Part shown: piece after piece, positions 1-16,308 of the stretch | How positions within the stretch are numbered: position 1 is the stretch's first letter | Layout of the letters: every line of letters begins with the position of its first letter | Assembly: GCA_964036275.1 (NCBI GenBank) | Contig: OZ038436.1 | Span: 4,620,936 to 4,684,935, forward strand | Reading direction: 5' to 3' | Source of the DNA: Litoditis marina | Taxonomy: Eukaryota > Nematoda > Chromadorea > Rhabditida > Rhabditidae | Length of the DNA: 64,000 nucleotides | Made by a program: the position numbers and the translations under genes | The notes under the pieces: generated by a model | The model's database searches: none | What the model saw: the letters and a program-made list of their open reading frames with translations, nothing else | Told to the model about the DNA's origin: nothing

Positions 1-390
1 AACTTCTTGTTTTCGCAGTTCAAATTCAACTGGTGAAACATTTGAATGAAGTAAAAAATATAGTATAGTTGTCGATTTGTAGCGAAACCGTTGGTCAAAA
101 GTGGATAGCGAGAAATTTTTGGTACGATGGTTGTTTTAGAATTCTAAGTTTACTCAACGTAACCGTTAATTTGGTAAAGAATTAGTTTTTATTAACACCG
201 GGAGAGGAATGTTCTGAATGCATCACTTTAGCCGACATCAACACATATAAATGGAATGGGCGAAACATTGCAGTGCAGCAGTTTAGGGAACCTTTGTTGT
301 TATGAATATTTTGCGCTGTTCTTCTTTCAAATTTCAGGGGCTTTGGTAAAGATGTATTAGGGAAATCTTAGATAAGTATTAATTTAATAA

Positions 391-4309
<3,919 letters not shown>

Positions 4310-4465
4310 ATTCGCATGTCATATTGAACTCAAGTAGCTTAGTATACTATTACCCCCCTTTGTAGATTCAAGTGTTTTGTCCTTTTATCCTGCTGTGCAT
4401 GTCTAGTCTTGGTGTTTTAGATGTCACAATTCGAGTGAATAATCGTATCTTGTACCCGATGATAT

Positions 4466-4471
4466 AATAAA
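4466..4471 (+). promoter_or_regulatory. Polyadenylation signal AATAAA of enolase
   Basis: AATAAA lies 157 bases after the enolase stop codon, inside an A/T-rich stretch. It is the only canonical hexamer between the stop and the satellite array, so it is the likely 3' processing signal. Confidence 0.7.
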
Positions 4472-4473
4472 AG

Positions 4474-4640
4474 TATTACGGTTTTTGTATTTTGGACGGA
4501 AATGGCACGGTGAAAGAGGTTTAGGAGTTCACAAGTATGAGTATCGGAAGAGTGCTCAAGTTCAGCTAAACCCAAGTTAAAGTATGAGTTCTGGTCAGAA
4601 AAAGTTCAATACTAACTAACCAGAAAAGTTACAGAGATCA
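4474..4640. other. Enolase 3' flank, homologous to 41,915-42,350
   Basis: Non-coding sequence between the poly(A) signal and the satellite. It contains GACGGAAATG, GGTGAAA, CAAGTRTGAGTAT, TGCTCAAGTT and TTCTGGTCAGAAAA in that order. The same landmarks occur in the same order on the far side of the satellite region (41,925-42,330), where an insertion of about 250 bases separates the first three from the last two. Confidence 0.55.
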
Positions 4641-7600
4641 TAGAGAAATCTAAAGTCAGACAGTTTCGCATATCTACCCATACGAGATACGGCGCAACGA
4701 GAGCTAGAGATAAGAGAGCATAGAGAAATCTGAAGTCAGACAGTTTCGCATATCTACCCATACGAGATACGGCGCAACGAGAGCTAGAGATAAGGGAGCA
4801 TAGAGAAATCTGAAGTCAGACAGTTTCGCATATCTACCCATACGAGATACGGCGCAACGAGAGCTAGAGAGAAGAGATCATAGAGAAATCTGAAGTCAGA
4901 CAGTTTCGCATATCTACCCATACGAGATACGGCGCAACGAGAGCTAGAGAGAAGAGATCATAGAGAAATCTAAAGTCAGACAGTTTCGCATATCTACCCA
5001 TACGAGATACGGCGCAACGAGAGCTAGAGAGAAGAGATCATAGAGACATCTAAAGTCAGACAGTTTCGCATATCTACCCATACGAGATACGGCGCAACGA
5101 GAGCTAGAGAGAAGAGATCATAGAGAAATCTAAAGTCAGACAGTTTCGCATATCTACCCATACTAGATACGGCGCAACGAGAGCTAGAGAGAAGAGATCA
5201 TAGAGAAATCTAAAGTCAGACAGTTTCGCATATCTACCCATACGAGATACGGCGCAACGAGAGCTAGAGAGAAGAGATCATAGAGAAATCTAAAGTCAGA
5301 CAGTTTCGCATATCTACCCATACGAGATACGGCGCAACGAGAGCTAGAGAGAAGAGATCATAGAGAAATCTAAAGTCAGACAGTTTCGCATATCTACCCA
5401 TACGAGATACGGCGCAACGAGAGCTAGAGATAAGAGAGCATAGAGAAATCTAAAGTCAGACAGTTTCGCATATCTACCCATACGAGATACGGCGCAACGA
5501 GAGCTAGAGATAAGAGAGCATAGAGAAATCTAAAGTCAGACAGTTTCGCATATCTACCCATACGAGATACGGCGGAACGAGAGCTAGAGATAAGAGAGCA
5601 TAGAGAAATCTGAAGTCAGACAGTTTCGCATATCTACCCATACGAGATACGGCGCAACGAGAGCTAGAGATAAGAGAGCATAGAGAAATCTGAAGTCAGA
5701 CAGTTTCGCATATCTACCCATACGAGATACGGCGCAACGAGAGCTAGAGATAAGAGAGCATAGAGAAATCTGAAGTCAGACAGTTTCGCATATCTACCCA
5801 TACGAGATACGGCGCAACGAGAGCTAGAGATAAGAGAGCATAGAGAAATCTGAAGTCAGACAGTTTCGCATATCTACCCATACGAGATACGGCGCAACGA
5901 GAGCTAGAGATAAGAGAGCATAGAGAAATCTGAAGTCAGACAGTTTCGCATATCTACCCATACGAGATACGGCGCAACGAGAGCTGAGATAAGAGAGCAT
6001 AGAGAAGTCTGAAGTCAGACAGTTTCGCATATCTACCCATACGAGATACGGCGCAACGAGAGCTAGAGATAAGAGAGCATAGAGAAATCTGAAGTCAGAC
6101 AGTTTCGCATATCTACCCATACGAGATACGGCGCAACGAGAGCTGAGATAAGAGAGCATAGAGAAATCTGAAGTCAGACAGTTTCGCATATCTACCCATA
6201 CGAGATACGGCGCAACGAGAGCTAGAGATAAGAGAGCATAGAGAAATCTAAAGTCAGACAGTTTCGCATATCTACCCATACGAGATACGGCGCAACGAGA
6301 GCTAGAGATGAGAGAGCATACAGAAATCTGAAGTCAGACAGTTTCGCATATCTACCCATACGAGATACGGCGCAACGAGAGCTAGAGATGAGAGAGCATA
6401 CAGAAATCTGAAGTCAGACAGTTTCGCATATCTACCCATACGAGATACGGCCCAACGAGAGCTAGAGAGAAGAGATCATAGGGAAATCTAAAGTCAGACA
6501 GTTTCGCATATCTACCCATACGAGATACGGCGCAACGAGAGCTAGAGATAAGAGATCATAGAGAAATCTGAAGTCAGACAGTTTCGCATATCTACCCATA
6601 CGAGATACGGCGCAACGAGAGCTAGAGATAAGAGAGCATAGAGAAATCTAAAGTCAGACAGTTTCGCATATCTACCCATACGAGATACGGCGCAACGAGA
6701 GCTAGAGAGAAGAGATCATAGAGAAATCTGAAGTCAGACAGTTTCGCATATCTACCCATACGAGATACGGCGCAACGAGAGCTAGAGATGAGAGAGCATA
6801 CAGAAATCTGAAGTCAGACAGTTTCGCATATCTACCCATACGAGATACGGCGCAACGAGAGCTAGAGATAAGAGAGCATAGAGAAATCTGAAGTCAGACA
6901 GTTTCGCATATCTACCCATACGAGATACGGCGCAACGAGAGCTAGAGAGAAGAGAGCATAGAGAAATCTGAAGTCAGACAGTTTCGCATATCTACCCATA
7001 CGAGATACGGCGCAACGAGAGTTAGAGAGAAGAGATCATAGAGAAATCTGAAGTCAGACAGTTTCGCATATCTACCCATACGAGATAAGGCGCAACGAGA
7101 GCTAGAGATAAGAGAGCATAGAGAAATCTGAAGTCAGACAGTTTCGCATATCTACCCATACGAGATACGGCGCAACGAGAGCTAGAGATAAGAGAGCATA
7201 GAGAAATCTGAAGTCAGACAGTTTCGCATATCTACCCATACGAGATACGGCGCAACGAGAGCTAGAGATAAGAGAGCATAGAGAAATCTGAAGTCAGACA
7301 GTTTCGAATATCTACCCATACGAGATACGGCGCAACGAGAGCTAGAGATAAGAGAGCATACAGAAATCTGAAGTCAGACAGTTTCGCATATCTACCCTTA
7401 CGAGATACGGCGCAACGAGAGCTAGAGAGAAGAGATCATAGAGAAATCTAAAGTCAGACACTTTCGCATATCTACCCATACGAGATACGGCGCAACGAGA
7501 GCTAGAGATAAGAGAGCATAGAGAAATCTGAAGTCAGACAGTTTCGCATATCTACCCATACGAGATACGGCGCAACGAAAGCTAGAGATAAGAGAGCATA

Positions 7601-10600
7601 GAGAAATCTGAAGCCAGACAGTTTCGCATATCTACCCATACGAGATACGGCGCAACGAGAGCTAGAGATAAGAGAGCATAGAGAAATCTGAAGTCAGACA
7701 GTTTAGCATATCTACCCATACGAGATACGGCGCAACGAGAGCTAGAGATAAGAGAGCATAGAGAAATCTGAAGTCAGACAGTTTCGCATATCTACCCATA
7801 CGAGATACGGCGCAACGAGAGCTAGAGATAAGAGAGCATAGAGAAATCTGAAGTCAGACAGTTTCGCATATCTACCCATACGAGATACGGCGCAACGAGA
7901 GCTAGAGATAAGAGAGCATAGAGAAATCTGAAGTCAGACAGTTTCGCATATCTACCCATACGAGATACGGCGCAACGAGAGCTAGAGATAAGAGAGCATA
8001 GAGAAATCTGAAGTCAGACAGTTTCGCATATCTACCCATACGAGATACGGCGCAACGAGAGCTAGAGATAAGAGAGCATAGAGAAATCTGAAGTCAGACA
8101 GTTTCGAATATCTACCCATACGAGATACGGCGCAACGAGAGCTAGAGATAAGAGAGCATACAGAAATCTGAAGTCAGACAGTTTCGCATATCTACCCTTA
8201 CGAGATACGGCGCAACGAGAGCTAGAGAGAAGAGATCATAGAGAAATCTAAAGTCAGACAGTTTCGCATATCTACCCATACGAGATACGGCGCAACGAGA
8301 GCTAGAGATAAGAGAGCATAGAGAAATCTGAAGTCAGACAGTTTCGCATATCTACCCATACGAGATACGGCGCAACGAAAGCTAGAGATAAGAGAGCATA
8401 GAGAAATCTGAAGCCAGACAGTTTCGCATATCTACCCATACGAGATACGGCGCAACGAGAGCTAGAGATAAGAGAGCATAGAGAAATCTGAAGTCAGACA
8501 GTTTAGCATATCTACCCATACGAGATACGGCGCAACGAGAGCTAGAGATAAGAGAGCATAGAGAAATCTGAAGTCAGACAGTTTCGCATATCTACCCATA
8601 CGAGATACGGCGCAACGAGAGCTAGAGATAAGAGAGCATAGAGAAATCTGAAGTCAGACAGTTTCGCATATCTACCCATACGAGATACGGCGCAACGAGA
8701 GCTAGAGATAAGAGAGCATAGAGAAATCTGAAGTCAGACAGTTTCGCATATCTACCCATACGACATACGGTGCAACGAGAGCTAGAGATAAGAGAGCATA
8801 GAGAAATCTGAAGTCAGACAGTTTCGCATATCTACCCATACGAGATACGGCGCAACGAGAGCTAGAGATAAGAGAGCATAGAGAAATCTGAAGTCAGACA
8901 GTTTCGCATATCTACCCATACGAGATACGGCGCAACGAGAGCTAGAGATAAGAGAGCATAGAGAAATCTGAAGTCAGACAGTTTCGCATATCTACCCATA
9001 CGAGATACGGCGCAACGAGAGCTAGAGATGAGAGAGCATAGAGAAATCTGAAGTCAGACAGTTTCGCATATCTACCCATACGAGATACGGCGCAACGAGA
9101 GCTAGAGAGAAGAGATCATAGAGAAATCTAAAGTCAGACAGTTTCGCATATCTACCCATACGAGATACGGCGCAACGAGAGCTAGAGAGAAGAGATCATA
9201 GAGAAATCTAAAGTCAGACAGTTTCGCATATCTACTCATACGAGATACGGCGCAACGAGAGCTAGAGAGAAGAGATCATAGAGAAATCTAAAGTCAGACA
9301 GTTTCGCATATCTACCCATACGAGATACGGCGCAACGAGAGCTAGAGAGAAGAGATCATAGAGAAATCTAAAGTCAGACAGTTTCGCATATCTACCCATA
9401 CGAGATACGGCGCAACGAGAGCTAGAGATAAGAGAGCAAAGAGAAATCTGAAGTCAGACAGTTTCGCATATCTACCCATACGAGATACGGCGCAACGAGA
9501 GCTAGAGATAAGAGAGCAAAGAGAAATCTGAAGTCAGACAGTTTCGCATATCTACCCATACGAGATACGGCGCAACGAGAGCTAGAGATAAGAGAGCATA
9601 GAGAAATCTGAAGTCAGACAGTTTCGCATATCTACCCATACGAGATACGGCGCAACGAGAGCTAGAGATAAGAGAGCATAGAGAAATCTGAAGTCAGACA
9701 GTTTCGCATATCTACCCATACGAGATACGGCGCAACGAGAGCTAGAGATAAGAGAGCATAGAGAAATCTGAAGTCAGACAGTTTCGCATATCTACCCATA
9801 CGAGATACGGCGCAACGAGAGCTAGAGATAAGAGAGCATAGAGAAATCTGAAGTCAGACAGTTTCGCATATCTACCCATACGAGATACGGCGCAACGAGA
9901 GCTAGAGATAAGAGAGCATAGAGAAATCTGAAGTCAGACAGTTTCGCATATCTACCCATACGAGATACGGCGCAACGAGAGCTAGAGATAAGAGAGCATA
10001 GAGAAATCTGAAGTCAGACAGTTTCGCATATCTACCCATACGAGATACGGCGCAACGAGAGCTAGAGATAAGAGAGCATACAGAAATCTGAAGTCAGACA
10101 GTTTCGCATATCTACCCTTACGAGATACGGCGCAACGAGAGCTAGAGAGAAGAGATCATAGAGAAATCTAAAGTCAGACACTTTCGCATATCTACCCATA
10201 CGAGATACGGCGCAACGAGAGCTAGAGATAAGAGAGCATAGAGAAATCTGAAGTCAGACAGTTTCGCATATCTACCCATACGAGATACGGCGCAACGAGA
10301 GCTAGAGATAAGAGAGCATAGAGAAATCTGAAGTCAGACAGTTTCGCATATCTACCCATACGAGATACGGCGCAACGAGAGCTAGAGATGAGAGAGCATA
10401 GAGAAATCTGAAGTCAGACAGTTTCGCATATCTACCCATACGAGATACGGCGCAACGAGAGCTAGAGAGAAGAGATCATAGAGAAATCTAAAGTCAGACA
10501 GTTTCGCATATCTACCCATACGAGATACGGCGCAACGAGAGCTAGAGAGAAGAGATCATAGAGAAATCTAAAGTCAGACAGTTTCGCATATCTACCCATA

Positions 10601-13040
10601 CGAGATACGGCGCAACGAGAGCTAGAGAGAAGAGATCATAGAGAAATCTAAAGTCAGACAGTTTCGCATATCTACCCATACGAGATACGGCGCAACGAGA
10701 GCTAGAGAGAAGAGATCATAGAGAAATCTAAAGTCAGACAGTTTCGCATATCTACCCATACGAGATACGGCGCAACGAGAGCTAGAGATAAGAGAGCAAA
10801 GAGAAATCTGAAGTCAGACAGTTTCGCATATCTACCCATACGAGATACGGCGCAACGAGAGCTAGAGATAAGAGAGCATAGAGAAATCTGAAGTCAGACA
10901 GTTTCGCATATCTACCCATACGAGATACGGCGCAACGAGAGCTAGAGATAAGAGAGCATAGAGAAATCTGAAGTCAGACAGTTTCGCATATCTACCCATA
11001 CGAGATACGGCGCAACGAGAGCTAGAGATAAGAGAGCATAGAGAAATCTGAAGTCAGACAGTTTCGCATATCTACCCATACGAGATACGGCGCAACGAGA
11101 GCTAGAGATAAGAGAGCATACAGAAATCTGAAGTCAGACAGTTTCGCATATCTACCCTTACGAGATACGGCGCAACGAGAGCTAGAGAGAAGAGATCATA
11201 GAGAAATCTAAAGTCAGACACTTTCGCATATCTACCCATACGAGATACGGCGCAACGAGAGCTAGAGATAAGAGAGCATAGAGAAATCTGAAGTCAGACA
11301 GTTTCGCATATCTACCCATACGAGATACGGCGCAACGAGAGCTAGAGATAAGAGAGCATAGAGAAATCTGAAGTCAGACAGTTTCGCATATCTACCCATA
11401 CGAGATACGGCGCAACGAGAGCTAGAGATGAGAGAGCATAGAGAAATCTGAAGTCAGACAGTTTCGCATATCTACCCATACGAGATACGGCGCAACGAGA
11501 GCTAGAGAGAAGAGATCATAGAGAAATCTAAAGTCAGACAGTTTCGCATATCTACCCATACGAGATACGGCGCAACGAGAGCTAGAGAGAAGAGATCATA
11601 GAGAAATCTAAAGTCAGACAGTTTCGCATATCTACCCATACGAGATACGGCGCAACGAGAGCTAGAGAGAAGAGATCATAGAGAAATCTAAAGTCAGACA
11701 GTTTCGCATATCTACCCATACGAGATACGGCGCAACGAGAGCTAGAGAGAAGAGATCATAGAGAAATCTAAAGTCAGACAGTTTCGCATATCTACCCATA
11801 CGAGATACGGCGCAACGAGAGCTAGAGATAAGAGAGCAAAGAGAAATCTGAAGTCAGACAGTTTCGCATATCTACCCATACGAGATACGGCGCAACGAGA
11901 GCTAGAGATAAGAGAGCATAGAGAAATCTAAAGTCAGACAGTTTCGCATATCTACCCATACGAGATACGGCGCAACGAGAGCTAGAGATAAGAGAGCATA
12001 GAGAAATCTGAAGTCAGACAGTTTAGCATATCTACCAATACGAGATACGGCGCAACGAGAGCTAGAGATAAGAGAGCATAGAGAAATCTGAAGTCAGACA
12101 GTTTCGCATATCTACCCATACGAGATACGGCGCAACGAGAGCTAGAGATAAGAGAGCATAGAGAAATCTGAAGTCAGACAGTTTCGCATATCTACCCATA
12201 CGAGATACGGCGCAACGAGAGCTAGAGATAAGAGAGCATAGAGAAATCTGAAGTCAGACAGTTTCGCATATCTACCCATACGACATACGGTGCAACGAGA
12301 GCTAGAGATAAGAGAGCATAGAGAAATCTGAAGTCAGACAGTTTCGCATATCTACCCATACGAGATACGGCGCAACGAGAGCTAGAGATAAGAGAGCATA
12401 GAGAAATCTGAAGTCAGACAGTTTCGCATATCTACCCATACGAGATACGGCGCAACGAGAGCTAGAGATAAGAGAGCATAGAGAAATCTGAAGTCAGACA
12501 GTTTTGCATATCTACCCATACGAGATACGGCGCAACGAGAGCTAGAGATGAGAGAGCATAGAGAAATCTGAAGTCAGACAGTTTCGCATATCTACCCATA
12601 CGAGATACGGCGCAACGAGAGCTAGAGAGAAGAGATCATAGAGAAATCTAAAGTCAGACAGTTTCGCATATCTACCCATACGAGATACGGCGCAACGAGA
12701 GCTAGAGAGAAGAGATCATAGAGAAATCTAAAGTCAGACAGTTTCGCATATCTACCCATACGAGATACGGCGCAACGAGAGCTAGAGAGAAGAGATCATA
12801 GAGAAATCTAAAGTCAGACAGTTTCGCATATCTACCCATACGAGATACGGCGCAACGAGAGCTAGAGATAAGAGAGCAAAGAGAAATCTGAAGTCAGACA
12901 GTTTCGCATATCTACCCATACGAGATACGGCGCAACGAGAGCTAGAGATAAGAGAGCATAGAGAAATCTAAAGTCAGACAGTTTCGCATATCTACCCATA
13001 CGAGATACGGCGCAACGAGAGCTAGAGAGAAGAGATCATA
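4641..13040 (+). repeat. 80-bp satellite array 1 (about 105 monomers, forward)
   Basis: Strict 80-bp periodicity. The monomer starts TAGAGAAATCTGAAGTCAGA, runs through CATATCTACCCATACGAG and ends in GCTAGAGATAAGAGAGCA or GCTAGAGAGAAGAGATCA. Monomers differ from each other by a few bases. Three positions vary together and define two monomer types. Rare variants (TTTCGAATA, CTACCCTTA, AAGCCAGACA, TTTAGCATA) recur at 800-bp and 1,040-bp spacing, which marks higher-order repeats. The array ends abruptly at 13,040. No gene is seen in it; short reading frames spanning monomers are a by-product of periodicity. Confidence 0.98.
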
Positions 13041-13390
13041 TAGCATAGATCCCAATACACGCCATATACAGTAGTCATTGGCTAGTAATATCGCGCGGAG
13101 CGCGAAGCGCTCTGCGTGAGTTGGCTTTGGTTTGGCCATTGCGGACTCGTTTTTTCCTTTTAATTAACACAAATCTTCAAACATATTCTTTTTTCGAAAA
13201 CTAAAAGAAGAGAACGTTAGAGAATCACGAATTGAACATTGTGTGAAAATTTCAGCCAAATCGGACTATTTTCGCCTGAGTTATGGTTCCGTGTCGTTGT
13301 TGAAAAGTTCCGCCGTAATTCGTCCCTCGTCCCTCGTCCCTCCTCCCTCGTCCCTCCTCCCTCACGGAATTCTGTCCGCATCGTAGTGGA
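13041..13390. other. Unique stretch with (TCGTCCC)n microsatellite
   Basis: No gene seen. A GC-rich palindromic patch lies at 13,092-13,115 (GCGCGGAGCGCGAAGCGC). A variable TCGTCCC/TCCTCCC short tandem repeat lies at about 13,320-13,368. The following bases lead into the 140-bp repeat. Confidence 0.6.
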
Positions 13391-13810
13391 AAAACTACTG
13401 AACCAATTTGGCTGAAATTTGAAACATCTATTCTATGGCAAAAGTTAGCTCGTCGCGCCAAGTATGAAATGTATATGTAATCTCTGGCGCCGGGCGCGGG
13501 CGCCAATAGGCGCCAAAAACGACTATTGGAAAAACTATCGAACCGATTTAGCTGAAATTTGAAACATGAGATCTAATGCAAAATTTAGCATGTCGCGCCA
13601 AATATGAGATGTATAGCTCCTCATTGGCGCCGGGCGCGGGCGCCAATAGGCGCCAAAAACCACTATTGGAAAAACTACCGAACCGATTTAGCTGAAATTT
13701 GAAACATGAGTTATAATGCAAAAGTTAGCCCGTCGCGCCAAATCTGAAATGAATACATCACCATTGGCGCCCGGCGCTGGCGCCAATAGGCGCCAAAAAC
13801 GGCAAAACAC
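13391..13810. repeat. 140-bp tandem repeat rich in GGCGCC (3 clear units)
   Basis: Units start AAAACTAYYGAACCRATTT at 13,391, 13,531 and 13,671, exactly 140 bases apart. Each contains GCTGAAATTTGAAACAT, GTCGCGCCAA and a palindromic GGCGCCGGGCGCGGGCGCC / AATAGGCGCCAAAAAC block. The block recurs in decayed form at about 13,905-13,935, 14,055-14,080, 14,190-14,212 and 14,324-14,354, which suggests an older, longer array. Confidence 0.85.
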
Positions 13811-14704
13811 TATTTATCATCAACTAAAATGTTGAACACTAATAGAAATTGAATAATTTGGTGGAAAGTGTGAAAGTCTTTTTCCGAAACTGAAATTCTT
13901 CTTCTGGCGCTCGAACCAGGCGCCAGATGGCGCCAAAACCCAAACTCACGACAGCGTCAATGGAATCGTCTGAAATTCGGTACACTAAATAACTATCACA
14001 TGGCAAGTAAGATGCTCAATCTGAAAATCAAAAAAAGTTCTGTTGGCATTGTGCGCTGGCGCCAATTGGCGCCAAAGTTGGAAAAATATCAGTTATCGTC
14101 AATCAAACTGTTTCAAGTTAACAGATATTGAATATTCCAATGTGAAATAAAGATCCACAAATTCAAAATCGAATTTATCGTCTGGCTCGGAACAGACGCC
14201 AAATGGCGCCAAAACAAAAACACACGAAACTGACAATTGAATAGTTTGAATATTGCTCCAATCAGTAATTGACACATGTAGTGTGTACTGGTAGCTCAAA
14301 AACCTAGAAAATTTCGTTTCGTTCTGGCGCCAGACGCGTGTGTCAATTGACGCAGGAATGAAAAAAAGTTTCAACGAAGGTTTTTGATGTGGTATTGGAA
14401 ATAATGGCTATATTGTAAGTGAGTTGCTGTCTCTAATTGTAGATTTGTCAATGGCACCAATCCCCATCGCTTATCGCCGCTAAAAGCGGTGTACATGTCA
14501 ATCGGAGCGTGTAGCGTTTTTGTTCAGTTGTTGATAGTCACAGAGCCAGTAACCTGCGTTATATTACAACATCAGCAATTTTATGGTCTGCATTCGGCTT
14601 CGTGCACACACAAAACTGAGATTTCCATAATAATATAATGAGTTCACAAGATTCACTCTGTCAACATATGAAGTTGTAGGAGTACAACTAGCAAAAAAAG
14701 GACA

Positions 14705-15075
14705 ATTAGTAAAAAGTGGGGAAACCAACAAATGTGTGAGTTGTGTTTGGTTCGACCTCGATATCAGCAAAAAGTGAGCGATACGAATTGCTGTGATACT
14801 GTAGCAGAAGTATTCTGCAAAAATAGAACAATACAAATGTTGCACAATGGTTCACAACGCACGCATGTCGTCAAAGCACACATGAAATACCCTTCGGCAA
14901 TTTCTGAAATATCATGCGGGCTTCGTGAACCATTGTGCAACATTTGTATTGTTCTATTTTTGCAGAATACTTCTGCTACAGTATCACAGCAATTCGTATC
15001 GTTCACTTTTTGCTGATATCGAGGTCGAACCAAACACAACTCACACATTTGTTGGTTCCCCCACTTTTTACTAAT
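14705..15075. mobile_element. Foldback element with about 151-bp terminal inverted repeats
   Basis: The left arm 14,705-14,855 and right arm 14,925-15,075 are near-perfect reverse complements around a spacer of about 69 bases. Outer ends read ATTAGTAAAAAGTGGGG and its complement. The paired reading frames on both strands are a by-product of the symmetry and show no protein similarity I recognise. Confidence 0.9.
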
Positions 15076-15351
15076 ATTATATATTTTTCAAATTTCTTTT
15101 CATTTTTTTTATTTTTTTTTATCAATTAACATAAGCATAGTATGATTTTGATTATGTTCTATTTTAGACATACACTCTTTTAACAATACATGCTGACTAC
15201 AGAAATAACACAGTACACTCATTTCATCCTAGGTCTATCGATCTTATGTACCATTGGGGCACGCGTATGATGTGACTAGTTTCTATTTATATTACCTAGC
15301 TATCTCTATATAAGTATCAATTTATTACATAGTGTACATACTAAATAAATA

Positions 15352-15700
15352 GTATATATCACACGAGTCACGACTAAGTACTGACTCAAGCTAATGGTTG
15401 CCTAAGAGCCCATGTGTGATATTTACTATTAATATTTACTATCGATATAATTTCAATCTCCTTTTACCCTATAGCAAATAATATGTTGACACACTGGTTG
15501 TATGCATTTATACAAACTCTTGTAATGGTTGCCTAAGAGCCCATTCATGAGTAAGTTAACATGTAACATAACATACCAACATACACTTCTTCTTTATACA
15601 AGGGTTATAAGTAGATATAGACAAGACGGTGTATTACACACGAGTGATGTACATGTACTCATTCAACTAATGGTTGCCTAAGAGCCCATGTGTGCTAATA
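15352..15700 (+). repeat. Three spaced copies of a 21-bp motif upstream of the Naiad-like element
   Basis: AATGGTTGCCTAAGAGCCCAT occurs exactly at 15,393, 15,534 and 15,669 (spacing 141 and 135). Copies 1 and 3 continue with GTGTG and are preceded by CACACGAGT. The flanks are otherwise diverged and AT-rich. This may be the regulatory or 5' terminal part of the retroelement downstream; that link is inference. Confidence 0.7.
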
Positions 15701-16308
15701 TACTGAATAATATGTCACTTTGTATAGTTAAACATTTTCTAAAACTGAAATATTATAGGTTTATGGTTTATATTTTCATAACCTAGATTTCCTTCTCCTT
15801 CTCCCACTCATGTCATTTGTCTCCAATATAACTACATAGAAATTAATAAAAAAATTCTAACCTTTTTACAGTTAATCATTTCCATTATATTTAGTTAATA
15901 TAAATCTTATGAGTACCTATACTCATACAATTGGACTGTTATTATTGCACCTTTAATATTTTTATTCTTTACTATACGTCCAACTTTACAAACGTACTGA
16001 ACAACCTTTTTCCTGTTTACGAGAAGATCCCCAACATAAATTTCATCGGTGTTATTTTACATGAACCTTATTTAACCTAAGCTAAGCTGATACAAACATA
16101 TTACCTATCCTTCTCTATATTTAAGGTTCATTTAACTAACTCTTTAATATTTCGAGAGATCTTGCCAACGTGATGGAACATCCACTAGTAGTTTTCACTT
16201 GGTAATGCTCTCCACCACATGATAGGTTCTCCGTACCTCGGTTACGATAAGTTTCCGGAAACTACTACTGACTGGGAGATGCATAGGCCTGCCTCTCCCT
16301 GGAGTTAA

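Noticed and set aside
5824..6279. Open frames of 60-151 codons across satellite monomers (MGRYAKLSDFRFLY-type repeats)
   Set aside because: Three 80-bp monomers equal 80 codons, so any stop-free register repeats. Frames appear wherever variants lack stops, on the strand opposite in each array orientation, without a conserved start or end.
4641..13040. CRISPR array
   Set aside because: The whole 80-bp unit is conserved with no unique spacers, and the context is eukaryotic. It is a satellite.
14564..15129. Four overlapping reading frames on both strands at the foldback element
   Set aside because: They mirror each other because of the inverted arms and carry no domain.
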